Below, in pieces: positions 16,820 to 24,732 of a DNA stretch of 34,832 nucleotides. The stretch covers positions 1-34,832 of the forward strand of contig CBFHND010000031.1 of NCBI GenBank assembly GCA_965657085.1, written 5' to 3'. A program made the position numbers and the translations under genes. The first letter of the stretch is position 1; each line of letters begins with the position of its first letter. The notes under the pieces were generated by a model. That model saw only the letters and a list, made by a program, of their open reading frames with translations, did not search any database and was not told the origin of the DNA. Origin of the DNA: CBFHND01 sp965657085 (GTDB lineage: Bacteria; Pseudomonadota; Alphaproteobacteria; Rhodobacterales; Rhodobacteraceae).

Positions 16820-17836
16820 TCAGCCGCCGTTGCGCCGCAACCAGTCGGCCAATGCGGTCCGGGCCGGTTTGGACAGGGGCGTACCACTGATGGTCAGGCT
16901 GCCATCGACGTTTTCGCGCAGGAACAGACCCTTGCGCACCTCGGTGGTTCGCGCGTCTTTCCCGGGGGTGGAATCAGGCCCTAACGTGGCCTTTTTCTCG
17001 GGTTTGACCAGCTTGCGGTCATCCAGAGCCGCACTCAGAATGGCGGTCTCATCCGCGGCGGATGTGATCCTGGCCTCTGTCTCGCGCAGCCGCGCCCGCA
17101 GCCGCCCCGACGCCTGGTGCGAGCTGTCGAAAAGCTGCACCAGCGCCAGACCCAGACGCTCGCCGATGGCCTCGGGAAATCTCAGGACGCTGTTCATCTC
17201 GTTGAACAGCCGCACGAAGGATTTGATCTTGGACCGTTTCGCGCGCGAAGCAGAGCCAAACATGGCGTTTAGAGCCTCTTTTTCGTCGCTGAACACCCCG
17301 TTGTGCACCGCCATCTGAACGATCCGCGCGCGCTCGTAAAAGCTGATCCCGACGCGGATTTCGTTTTCCTCGACCATGGCCACGTACGCATCCGAAGACT
17401 GTTCGGGCCTGCGTTCGATCGCCAGCACGGTGTCCGGCCCCGACCCGTCGGGCCCCTGCAACCGCCGCAAGGCCTGAAGCCGCCGCCAGCCCGAGATCAG
17501 CCCGTAGCGGTCGCCGCCCAGGGCCACGACCTCGATGGGCGTCTGTTGCCCCCGCGCCTTGAGCGAGGCCATGAGCGATTCCATCTCGTCCTCGTCCACC
17601 ACCCGCCGGTCGCGCAGAAGGTAATCGGCCTGCACAGCGTCAAGCGGCAGCCGCAGGATCATGCGGCCTTCGTCGCGGGCGGCCTGCAGGGTCTGGGACA
17701 GTTCCGCCAGCGCCGCGGTCGCGGCCGCATCCCCAGCCACATCGGCAATGGGCGGGGCCTTCATGGCGCGCGCGGCCTCTGGGCCGGGATCGGCATAGGG
17801 CGCCACGGGCGGAGCAAGGCGTTTGCGTTTGGCCAT
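16820..17836 (-). CDS. parB: Plasmid partition protein ParB
   Basis: This 338-residue DNA-binding protein loads on parS and recruits ParA to segregate plasmid copies. The N-terminal ParB/sulfiredoxin-type domain runs about 58-125, with LKARGQQTPIEVVALGGDRYGL followed by ISGWRRLQALRRL. The ParB box II-like EENEIRVGISFYERARI follows, then a helix-turn-helix region and a C-terminal dimerisation part. The gene lies 12 bp after parA in the same direction and directly beside two parS-like palindromes. A degenerate palindrome, GTTTCGCGCGCGAAGC, lies within the coding sequence at 17237-17252. Confidence 0.94.
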   Translation of the reverse strand: MAKRKRLAPPVAPYADPGPEAARAMKAPPIADVAGDAAATAALAELSQTLQAARDEGRMILRLPLDAVQADYLLRDRRVVDEDEMESLMASLKARGQQTPIEVVALGGDRYGLISGWRRLQALRRLQGPDGSGPDTVLAIERRPEQSSDAYVAMVEENEIRVGISFYERARIVQMAVHNGVFSDEKEALNAMFGSASRAKRSKIKSFVRLFNEMNSVLRFPEAIGERLGLALVQLFDSSHQASGRLRARLRETEARITSAADETAILSAALDDRKLVKPEKKATLGPDSTPGKDARTTEVRKGLFLRENVDGSLTISGTPLSKPARTALADWLRRNGG

Positions 17837-17848
17837 CGGTCTTTCCCC

Positions 17849-19246
17849 CTATTCCGCAGCCTGGGTGGCCGCCGCCGCGCGGGCATCGCGCCGCCAGCTG
17901 CCGATCAGCAGGCTCTTGAACGCCGCGTAGGTCGCATCGAATGTTTCGCGCCCGCGCACGTAGGTCTCGCGGTTGAAATCGCGGTAATCGGCCTCGTAGA
18001 TGCCTTGCACCTGCTCGCCCGCCTGCCCGATGAGCGCGGTGAAATCCTGACGGTGCGGCGACAGCGTTTGCCCCAAATAGGCCTGCATTAGAGCCGCAAG
18101 TTCGGCCTGTTGGCTGCCATCATAGCGGGTCACCACGGCGCGCACGGCATCCCATTCAAAGGCCAGCTCATCCCGCCCCAGAGCGCGCGCGGCCATGTTC
18201 TCTGCCTCTTCGATGGAGCCGAAGGTGGAATGCAGCATGTCAAAGAAACGGCCCGTGGAATCGAATTCCAGAAAGGACGCCCCCATCGGCACCAGCAGGA
18301 TGTCCGCCGCCGCCAGACCGTTGATCGTCAGATACCCAAGGGCCGGGGGCGTATCGATGAAGATGACGTCGTAGTCGTCCAGCACCCCATCGGCGTCGAA
18401 CATGTCCGTCAGCGCATCCCAGAGCTTCCAGCCGCGCCCCTGCATCCGCCAGACGGGGATCTGAAACTCGGCCCAGTACAAATTGAGCTGGGCCCCGATC
18501 AGATCGATGTTGGGCCAGTGAGTGGACTGGATGAGCCCCCCGGCTTTGACGTCCAGCGCCTCGGTCAGCGTGTCATCAAGGGGCAGGGGGGCCTCGCCCC
18601 GGTCGAGCCGCCGCTGGTTTTCGCCGCGCAGATGGGTCCCGTAGTGCCGCGCGAGCAGGGGAAAGACGGTTTCCCATTCGTCGGCCACGGTGCCGCCGAA
18701 GATCGAGGTCATGGAGCCTTGGGAATCCAGATCAACCACCAACACCCGGTATCCATCAAGGGCCGCACTCATCGCCAGGTGCGCGGCGGTCGAGGTCTTG
18801 CCCACGCCGCCCTTGAAGTTGGCCACGGCGACCATTTTCGCGGGCTGTCCTTCAGGGCGGTAGGGCAGATATTCCTTGGTCTTTGATCCTTCCTGACCGA
18901 AGTGGGCGCGCAGGCGCAGCACCTCGTCGAGGGTGAACCACTTGGCCCCGCCCGTGGTCTCGGAGCGGCCTTGGGGCAGGTCGGGATTGGCCTTGAGCAC
19001 GCGGCGGAAATGTCCGGTGGCCACGGGGATCAGGTAGCGGGTAATCTCCCAGGTGGAGAAGAGGCGCAACTGGCGGCTGCCGGATTCGTCAAGGCCCCGG
19101 CTGGCCAGATCGGACCGCCCTGCGGCACAGGCCCGTGCAATGGCATCAAAGCCTTGCGTGCCCGTGGGATCGCCCAAGGTATCCGCCGCGCGATCGGGAT
19201 CGATGTTGAAATAGGGCGGAAGCGCCTCTGGCCTGTCTGCGCACAT
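17849..19246 (-). CDS. parA: Plasmid partition ATPase ParA (with N-terminal HTH region)
   Basis: This ~465-residue protein has an N-terminal extension with a MerR/HTH-like region (about 60-115), typical of type Ia plasmid ParA proteins that repress their own operon. The deviant Walker A is KGGVGKTST at 145-153, the switch I-like VVDLDSQGS follows, and Walker B is DVIFIDTPPALG. It drives plasmid segregation with ParB. ATG at 19246 is the suggested start; an in-frame ATG at 19300 would add 18 residues. Neither has a clear ribosome site. Both starts coincide with copies of the 9-mer GCGCACATG (read on the plus strand), which hints at autoregulation at the start. It is divergent from repA across the predicted origin. 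Confidence 0.94.
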   Translation of the reverse strand: MCADRPEALPPYFNIDPDRAADTLGDPTGTQGFDAIARACAAGRSDLASRGLDESGSRQLRLFSTWEITRYLIPVATGHFRRVLKANPDLPQGRSETTGGAKWFTLDEVLRLRAHFGQEGSKTKEYLPYRPEGQPAKMVAVANFKGGVGKTSTAAHLAMSAALDGYRVLVVDLDSQGSMTSIFGGTVADEWETVFPLLARHYGTHLRGENQRRLDRGEAPLPLDDTLTEALDVKAGGLIQSTHWPNIDLIGAQLNLYWAEFQIPVWRMQGRGWKLWDALTDMFDADGVLDDYDVIFIDTPPALGYLTINGLAAADILLVPMGASFLEFDSTGRFFDMLHSTFGSIEEAENMAARALGRDELAFEWDAVRAVVTRYDGSQQAELAALMQAYLGQTLSPHRQDFTALIGQAGEQVQGIYEADYRDFNRETYVRGRETFDATYAAFKSLLIGSWRRDARAAAATQAAE

Positions 19247-19320
19247 GTCACTGCTCTGATGTTCGCGTTTTTTTGCAGAATACACCAAAAGCGCGCACAT
19301 GAAAGCATTATGCGCACATG
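19238..19320. repeat. Three copies of GCGCACATG around the parA start
   Basis: The 9-mer occurs at 19239-19247, 19293-19301 and 19312-19320, all in one orientation. The first two overlap the two candidate parA starts. These may be operator sites for ParA autoregulation or a second set of initiator sites. Confidence 0.45.
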
Positions 19321-19503
19321 CAGTGTTTTTCCAAGGAAATCAGGGGGATGATTCGGAGCTGCGCGCCTTTTATTCTCAGAGAGTTTGAGCGGCTTGCCGT
19401 CAAAACCCAAGTTATATCTTGTTATTTATATGTTACAGGCTGTGCTGGCTTTCTCTATGTATTTGTTTTTTTTAAAGGATCGGCCCTTTTTCAGGCAACA
19501 GGT

Positions 19504-19569
19504 GACTCTGAAACCACGCTGGGGCGACTCTGAACCCACGGGGAAACGACTCTGATCCCCCGTTGGGCG
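19504..19569 (+). repeat. Iterons: three tandem 22-bp repeats
   Basis: Repeats begin at 19504, 19526 and 19548, exactly 22 bp apart, each opening with GACTCTGA and continuing with an A/C-rich then G-rich part. The 22-bp period puts them on the same face of the helix, as for RepA binding sites. Looser copies start near 19612 (GTCACTGAAACCCC) and 19632 (GACTCGTCAAAC). Confidence 0.8.
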
Positions 19570-19588
19570 GGGCCGTGGGCTGTGGACC

Positions 19589-19597
19589 TGTGGATAA
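19589..19597 (-). promoter_or_regulatory. DnaA box
   Basis: TGTGGATAA is the exact complement of the DnaA box TTATCCACA. It lies 19 bp after the last full iteron, in the usual place for host DnaA to assist a plasmid initiator. Confidence 0.75.
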
Positions 19598-19673
19598 CTT
19601 GGCCCTAGGGTGTCACTGAAACCCCGATAAAGACTCGTCAAACGGGCAGGGGATCCGAGCAGGACAGAGCACC

Positions 19674-20681
19674 ATGAGCGGCCATATCGATGCAGCGGGG
19701 GGGTTGGCCCCCATGCGCCACCCCACGGGCGATTTTTTCATCTGTGACATTTTCGATGCCAGCCCCAAGGATGATCTGGGCAGCATGGAACACCCGATCT
19801 TTTCGCTGAGCACGCGGCCCGACCGGCGGATTTTGAAATATGCGCACAACGGCGCGCAGATCGAAGTGACCCCATCGGTGCGGGGCCGGGCCACGATGCA
19901 CGACAAGGACATCCTGATCTATTGCATCAGCCAGATCATGGCGGGGGTGAACGCGGGCCGCACGGTGTCGCGCACGCTGCATCTGCGGGCGCATGATTTG
20001 CTGGTGGCGACCAACCGCGACACAAGCGGAGATGCCTATGCCCGGCTGCGCGAGGCCTTCGAGCGGCTGGCGGGCACGCGGATCGTGACCAACATCGCCA
20101 CGGGTGGCGAAGAGGTGACCAGCGGTTTCGGCCTGATTGAAAGCTGGGAGATCGTGCGCAAGAGCCGGGGCGGGCGCATGGTGAGCGTGACGGTGACCTT
20201 GAGCGAATGGATCTGGCGGGCGGTGATGTCGAAATCGGTGCTGACGCTGAGCCGGGATTATTTCCGCCTGCGCAAGCCGCTGGAGCGGCGCATCTACGAG
20301 TTGGCGCGCAAGCATTGCGGTCGGCAGCCCGAGTGGAAGGTGAGTGTGGCGACCCTGCACAAGAAGGCGGGCAGCGCGGCCCCGGTGCGGGTGTTTCGCG
20401 CGGCCCTGCGGCGGATGGTGCAGGATGGGCATTTGCCCGATTACGTCATGCACGAGGCGCCCGGTGACGTGATGGTGTTCACCCGTGCCACCGCCGTCAT
20501 CGATGATGTGGCGGCCCCCGTTCTGCGCCCCGAGACGCTGGAAGAGGCGCGCGCGCGCCGCCCCGGCGCGGATGTCTATGCGCTGGAGGCGGAATGGCGC
20601 GCGTGGTGGGATGCCACGGGCCGCGCGCGGCTGGGATCGCCCGATGCGGCGTTCCTGGGGTGGCTGGCCAAGAAGGGCTAG
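19674..20681 (+). CDS. repA: Replication initiator protein RepA (RPA family)
   Basis: This 335-residue protein resembles the 'replication initiator protein A' family (RPA) used by RepA-type plasmids of Rhodobacterales. Family-like parts are HDKDILIYCISQIMAG near residue 85, the winged-helix stretch TSGDAYARLREAFERLAGTR, and YFRLRKPLERRIYELARKHC. It binds the iterons upstream and opens the origin. AGGA lies nine nt before the ATG. It is divergent from parA-parB, the usual arrangement in this replicon class. Its stop and that of the phosphomannomutase share the four bases CTAG. Family assignment is by recognition, not search. Confidence 0.9.
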   Translation: MSGHIDAAGGLAPMRHPTGDFFICDIFDASPKDDLGSMEHPIFSLSTRPDRRILKYAHNGAQIEVTPSVRGRATMHDKDILIYCISQIMAGVNAGRTVSRTLHLRAHDLLVATNRDTSGDAYARLREAFERLAGTRIVTNIATGGEEVTSGFGLIESWEIVRKSRGGRMVSVTVTLSEWIWRAVMSKSVLTLSRDYFRLRKPLERRIYELARKHCGRQPEWKVSVATLHKKAGSAAPVRVFRAALRRMVQDGHLPDYVMHEAPGDVMVFTRATAVIDDVAAPVLRPETLEEARARRPGADVYALEAEWRAWWDATGRARLGSPDAAFLGWLAKKG

Positions 20682-22054
20682 GCCAGGCGGGTGCGCAGGG
20701 CGTTCAGATGTGTCTCTAACAGGGCCTGTGCGGCCTCTGGGCTGCCGGCTTCGGTATAGCAGCGGAATTCGGGCGCGTTGCCCGAGGGGCGCAGGTGGAC
20801 CACGGCCCCACCCTCAAACGTCACGCGCAGCCCGTCGGTGCGGTCGATGTCTGTTTCGGCGGGCATGGTGGCAAAGAAATCGCGGCGCGCGCTGGCGTCT
20901 TCGGAGAGCGTGGCAAGGAAGGGGGCCGAGGCCTCTTGGGCGATGCCTTGCAGCCGGTCGGCGGCGGTAAAGCAGGGGGGCAGGGCGGCGGCAAGTTCGG
21001 CGATGGGTTGGCTTGCGGCACGGGCCGCGGCCAGCGGGGCCAGCAGGCAATCGCGGGTCATCAGCGGGGCCAGCCCCTGCGCGTCAAAACCCAGAAGGAA
21101 GCCGCCGTTGGCCTCGTAGCCCACCACGCGGGCGGCGGGGTCTGTTGCCAGCACGTCTTCCATCGCGGCGATCACGAAGGGCGACCCGATGCGGGTGCGG
21201 TGCAGGGTGGCGAATTCGGGCATCTGGCCGATCATCGCATTCGACGACACCGGGGTGCAGAGCACATCGGCCCCAAGGTGCCGCGCGGTGAGCGGGCCCA
21301 GCACGTCGCCGGGCACGATTTTCCCGGTGGCATCGGCCAGCATGGGGCGGTCGGCATCGCCATCGGTGGAGATCAGCGCATCGAGGCCGTGATCCGCGCA
21401 CCATGTGGCCAGTTGGGCGCGGGTGTCGGGGTCGACCGCTTCGGTGTCGACGGGAATGAACGTGTCGGACCACGCCAGTGGCACGGGTGTGCCGCCGCAG
21501 CCTTCCACGACCGCGACCATGATGTCGCGCGCCACCGAGCTGTGTTGATAGACGCCGATGCGCAGCCCCGCGAGGGCGTCCGTGCCAAAGGCGGTGACAT
21601 AGCGGGCGATATAGTCCTGCGCGCAGGTGGGGTGATCGGTCTCTTTCCCCGGCACGTCCGCGGGGGCCGCGGGCGCATCGAAGGCTGCGAGGATCGCCGC
21701 CTCGTCTGTCTTGGAGACCTCGCCCTGGGGGACATAGAACTTCAGCCCGTTGCGGTCGGCGGGGATGTGGCTGCCGGTGATCATCACCGCCCCGCAGCCC
21801 GCCGCCATCGACCCCAGCGCCAGCGCGGGCGTGGGCACCGCCCCGCAGCGCACCGCCTCAAGACCGCAGGCGCGCACGGTGTCCATGACCACCTGCGCGA
21901 TGGCGGGCGAGGAGGGGCGCAGATCCCAGCCGACGTGCACGGCCGTGCCCTGCGGGCAGGCGGCGATGAAGGCGCGCACGTAGGCGGCGACAAGATCGGG
22001 GGTGAGTTCGGTGACAAGGCCACGCAGGCCGCTGGTGCCGAATTTGGGTGCCAT
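20678..22054 (-). CDS. manB: Phosphomannomutase (phosphohexomutase family)
   Basis: This 458-residue enzyme interconverts mannose-6-phosphate and mannose-1-phosphate through a phosphoserine. It opens with KFGTSGLRG. The active serine is S95 in MITGSHIPADRNGLKFY, the metal-binding loop is D231-G-D-A-D235-R, and the phosphate-binding loop near the end reads RPSGNAPEFRCY. The frame is open to 22171, but ATG at 22054 has AAGGG eight nt upstream and puts the FGTSGLRG motif at the family position. Its product feeds ManC, so it belongs to the GDP-mannose/GDP-fucose pathway. A phosphoglucomutase or phosphoglucosamine role cannot be excluded from motifs alone. It is a single-gene unit, convergent with repA. 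Confidence 0.9.
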   Translation of the reverse strand: MAPKFGTSGLRGLVTELTPDLVAAYVRAFIAACPQGTAVHVGWDLRPSSPAIAQVVMDTVRACGLEAVRCGAVPTPALALGSMAAGCGAVMITGSHIPADRNGLKFYVPQGEVSKTDEAAILAAFDAPAAPADVPGKETDHPTCAQDYIARYVTAFGTDALAGLRIGVYQHSSVARDIMVAVVEGCGGTPVPLAWSDTFIPVDTEAVDPDTRAQLATWCADHGLDALISTDGDADRPMLADATGKIVPGDVLGPLTARHLGADVLCTPVSSNAMIGQMPEFATLHRTRIGSPFVIAAMEDVLATDPAARVVGYEANGGFLLGFDAQGLAPLMTRDCLLAPLAAARAASQPIAELAAALPPCFTAADRLQGIAQEASAPFLATLSEDASARRDFFATMPAETDIDRTDGLRVTFEGGAVVHLRPSGNAPEFRCYTEAGSPEAAQALLETHLNALRTRLA

Positions 22055-22329
22055 GAGAAATGCCCTTTGTGTGCAAGACCTGTTGGCAGCAGTCCTAAGC
22101 CGCGGGCGGGGCAGAGACCAGCCCCAAGGGGGGTCTATGGCTGGTGTGCGGGACAGATTGGCCATCGCCATTTCGTTAGCCGTGCAAGACGCATGGAGGC
22201 ACCTCTGCTTTGGGCGTCAGGCTGCCAGTAGGCCCCCCACCGTGCGCTGGGGTTAGCAAAAATTTAACTCTTGGGCCTAGCGTCCGGCATCGAGTGATCT
22301 GCCACCCCATTCCATGCCCGGAGAATTTC
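22055..22329. other. Divergent intergenic region between manB and the tail-fibre-like gene
   Basis: A 275-bp gap that must carry two divergent promoters. A hairpin at 22115-22136 (AGACC with GGTCT, and an inner CCCC-AA-GGGG) lies in the manB leader. An AT-rich run at 22253-22270 (TTAGCAAAAATTTAACTC) is the likeliest promoter zone for the plus-strand gene. No tRNA or other RNA gene is recognisable. Confidence 0.4.
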
Positions 22330-23682
22330 ATGTCCGACGTTTCCGCCGTTCTGGCCCTGCCCTACATCCAGCCTTCGCAGGCTCAGAAACATGTCACCCA
22401 CAACGAAGCGGTGCGCCTGCTGGACATGCTGGTCCAGCTGGCCGTCGAAGCCCGTGATCTGGACACTCCGCCCAGCCCCCCCGTGACAGGCACGCGATAT
22501 ATCGTGGGCGCCGGGGCCAGTGGCGATTGGGCGGGGCAAGCCGGGGCCGTGGCGCTGCGCGAGGAGGCGGGTTGGTTCTTTGCCGCGCCACGGCCCGGGT
22601 GGCAGGCCCATGTCATCGCCGAAGGGGTTGATGTGGTCTATGACGCCACGAACGGCTGGGTGACCCAGCTGGGCGGCACGGACCTGAGCGTGCAGACGCT
22701 GGGTGTGAACACCGGCGCCGATGCCACCAACCGTCTGGCCGTGGCGTCCGAGGCCACGCTGCTGACGCACACCGGCGGGGACCACCAGCTCAAGATCAAC
22801 AAGGCGGGTGACACCGACACCGCCAGCCTGCTGTTTCAATCGAACTGGACGGGTCATGCCGAAATGGGGCTGGCGGGCGATACCGATTTCGCCATCAAGG
22901 TCAGCGCCGACGGTGGCACCTGGGCCGAGGCCCTGCGCGTGGACGCGGCCAGCGCGATCCCGCAGATGCCGCAAGGGGCGCAGATCGATGGCCTGGTGAC
23001 CGGGGATGCGGTGCAGGCGGACCTGCATGATGCCACCGATGGCCGGCTGATGGCCGTGGGGGCCTTTGGTCTGGGTCAGGATGGGTCGACCACCTCGACA
23101 GATCTGAACACCACGCTGGCCACCGGGTTCTACAACTTTTCAAATTCCGACCCCGCGGTGCCGGGCACCACGGGCGGGTCGGTGATTGTCGTACGCTACA
23201 GCAGCAAATGGGTCAGCCAGCTGGCCTTTGCCCCCAACGAGACGTTCATGTGGTTGCGCTGGACCAAGGACAAGGGCGTGACGTGGTCGACATGGTCGCC
23301 GGTGATGACCACCGCCAACATCGTGGGCACGGTCAGCGAAACGGGCGGTGATCCCACGGGGGCCGTGATCGAACGCGGCAGCACGGGCAACGGCGACTAT
23401 GTGCGCTATGCCGATGGCACCCAGATCTGCACCCTGCGCGACACCGAGACCATCGCCACCACCGCCGCCGGAGCCGTGTTCCGCGATGCCACCCTGGCCG
23501 ACTGGAGTTTTCCGGCGGGTTTTGTCGCCGCCCCGGTGGTCAGCATCGCCTGCGAAGACGCCGATTGCTGGGCCGATACGGGTGCTGTCAGCGCCAGCGG
23601 GGCCGCGCGCATCGTGTGGTCGGCCAGTGCCACGGCCACCAGCACCACCCTGCATGCCCAAGCAATAGGCCGCTGGTTCTGA
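22330..23682 (+). CDS. DUF2793 / phage tail-fibre-like protein
   Basis: This 450-residue protein begins with a DUF2793-like domain (LPYIQPSQAQKHVTHNEAVR, then GWFFAAPRPGWQAHVIAEG). The middle has a knob-type fold as in pyocin and phage tail fibres (DLNTTLATGFYNFSN, then MWLRWTKDKGVTWSTWSPV). The end carries a receptor-binding-like segment, GNGDYVRYADGTQICT, typical of phage tail-fibre tips. ATG at 22330 has GGAG six nt upstream; the frame extends to 22210 without support. DUF2793 proteins occur in phages and in gene transfer agent fibres of Rhodobacterales. No other phage gene is present, so this is a lone fibre-like gene at the head of the fcl operon. It could be a surface or particle-borne glycan-binding protein. 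Confidence 0.82.
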   Translation: MSDVSAVLALPYIQPSQAQKHVTHNEAVRLLDMLVQLAVEARDLDTPPSPPVTGTRYIVGAGASGDWAGQAGAVALREEAGWFFAAPRPGWQAHVIAEGVDVVYDATNGWVTQLGGTDLSVQTLGVNTGADATNRLAVASEATLLTHTGGDHQLKINKAGDTDTASLLFQSNWTGHAEMGLAGDTDFAIKVSADGGTWAEALRVDAASAIPQMPQGAQIDGLVTGDAVQADLHDATDGRLMAVGAFGLGQDGSTTSTDLNTTLATGFYNFSNSDPAVPGTTGGSVIVVRYSSKWVSQLAFAPNETFMWLRWTKDKGVTWSTWSPVMTTANIVGTVSETGGDPTGAVIERGSTGNGDYVRYADGTQICTLRDTETIATTAAGAVFRDATLADWSFPAGFVAAPVVSIACEDADCWADTGAVSASGAARIVWSASATATSTTLHAQAIGRWF

Positions 23683-23694
23683 CACCGGCAAAAA

Positions 23695-23774
23695 CCAGCC
23701 CTTGCCGCGCCTCCCGCTCATGGACAAAGCAGGGGCGGCTGGCTAAACACGGCCTCGGAAATTCTATTTCGAGG
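23695..23774. promoter_or_regulatory. Inverted repeats in the gap before fcl
   Basis: The 100-bp gap 23683-23782 holds a hairpin with CCAGCC (23695-23700) and GGCTGG (23737-23742), possibly the 3' end of the fibre-like gene, and an imperfect palindrome at 23753-23774 (CCTCGGAAAT ... ATTTCGAGG) overlapping the ribosome site of fcl. The second could be an operator. Confidence 0.35.
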
Positions 23775-23782
23775 GCAAGGCA

Positions 23783-24721
23783 TTGGCTGGAGCATTTGAC
23801 GGCAAGCGCATTTGGGTTGCAGGGCACAACGGCATGGTCGGATCGGCCATCGTGCGGCGTCTTGCGCGGGAAAACTGCGAGGTTCTGACGGTTTCCCGTC
23901 AGGACTGTGACCTGATGGACCGCGCGGCGGTCGAGGCATGGATGCGGGCCAACACGCCTGACATGGTGGTTCTGGCCGCGGCCAAGGTGGGCGGCATTCT
24001 GGCCAACGACACCTATCCCGTTGATTTCCTTTACAATAACATGGACATCCAGAACAACGTCATCAAGACGAGCTTTGATGTGGGCGTGGAAAAGCTGCTG
24101 TTCCTTGGGTCGAGCTGTATCTATCCCAAGATGGCGCCACAGCCGATCACCGAAGATTCGCTGCTGACCGGGCCGCTGGAGCCCACCAACGAATGGTACG
24201 CGGTGGCCAAGATCGCGGGCATCAAGCTGTGCCAGGCCTACATGAAGCAATATGGCGCGCGGTTCATATCGGCGATGCCCACCAACCTGTACGGCCCCTT
24301 CGACAATTTCGACCTGCAATCGAGCCACGTGATCCCCGCGCTGATGCGCAAGGCGCACCGGGCCAAGAAGGCAGGCGAGGACGGCATGGAAATCTGGGGC
24401 ACGGGCACGCCCCTGCGCGAGTTCCTGCACGTGGATGACCTGGCCGATGCGAGCGTGTTCGTGCTGGCCGAATACGAGGATTTCGAACACATCAACATCG
24501 GCTCGGGCACCGATCTTTCGATCGCGGACCTGGCGCGCACGGTGATGGATGTGGTGGGCCTTGAGGGCGCGTTGCGCCACGACCTGAGCAAACCCGACGG
24601 CACCCCGCGCAAGCTGATGAGTGCGGCCAAGCTGCAAGCGCTTGGCTGGACCCCGACCATCGGTTTGAAGGAGGGGCTGGCGCAGACCTACCAGTGGTTC
24701 CTTGAAAACGTCGAAGATTGA
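23783..24721 (+). CDS. fcl: GDP-L-fucose synthase
   Basis: This 312-residue epimerase-reductase turns GDP-4-keto-6-deoxymannose into GDP-L-fucose with NADPH. The cofactor motif is G14-H-N-G17-M-V-G20, the catalytic region is LGSSCIYPK (S110/S111, C112) and the Y-x3-K pair is Y139 and K143 in EWYAVAK. The NLYGPFDNFD and REFLHVDDLADA stretches are family marks. The start is TTG at 23783 with GAGGG seven nt upstream; the first in-frame ATG would remove the cofactor motif, so the TTG start is needed. It completes the pathway begun by gmd, about 21 kb away by the shorter numbering, or about 14 kb across the join. Two sulfotransferase genes follow in the same operon. Confidence 0.96.
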   Translation: MAGAFDGKRIWVAGHNGMVGSAIVRRLARENCEVLTVSRQDCDLMDRAAVEAWMRANTPDMVVLAAAKVGGILANDTYPVDFLYNNMDIQNNVIKTSFDVGVEKLLFLGSSCIYPKMAPQPITEDSLLTGPLEPTNEWYAVAKIAGIKLCQAYMKQYGARFISAMPTNLYGPFDNFDLQSSHVIPALMRKAHRAKKAGEDGMEIWGTGTPLREFLHVDDLADASVFVLAEYEDFEHINIGSGTDLSIADLARTVMDVVGLEGALRHDLSKPDGTPRKLMSAAKLQALGWTPTIGLKEGLAQTYQWFLENVED

Positions 24722-24732
24722 GGGTCTGCGCC

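Larger units (their letters stand above)
19321..19673. other. Predicted replication origin region (oriV)
   Basis: The non-coding stretch between parA and repA has, in order, an AT-rich segment (about 19400-19500, with runs such as TTATATCTTGTTATTTATA), three 22-bp direct repeats (19504-19569), a perfect DnaA box TGTGGATAA (19589-19597), and degenerate repeat copies near 19612 and 19632. This is the expected plan of an iteron-controlled origin beside its initiator gene. It is one of the most AT-rich stretches of the window. Confidence 0.75.
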
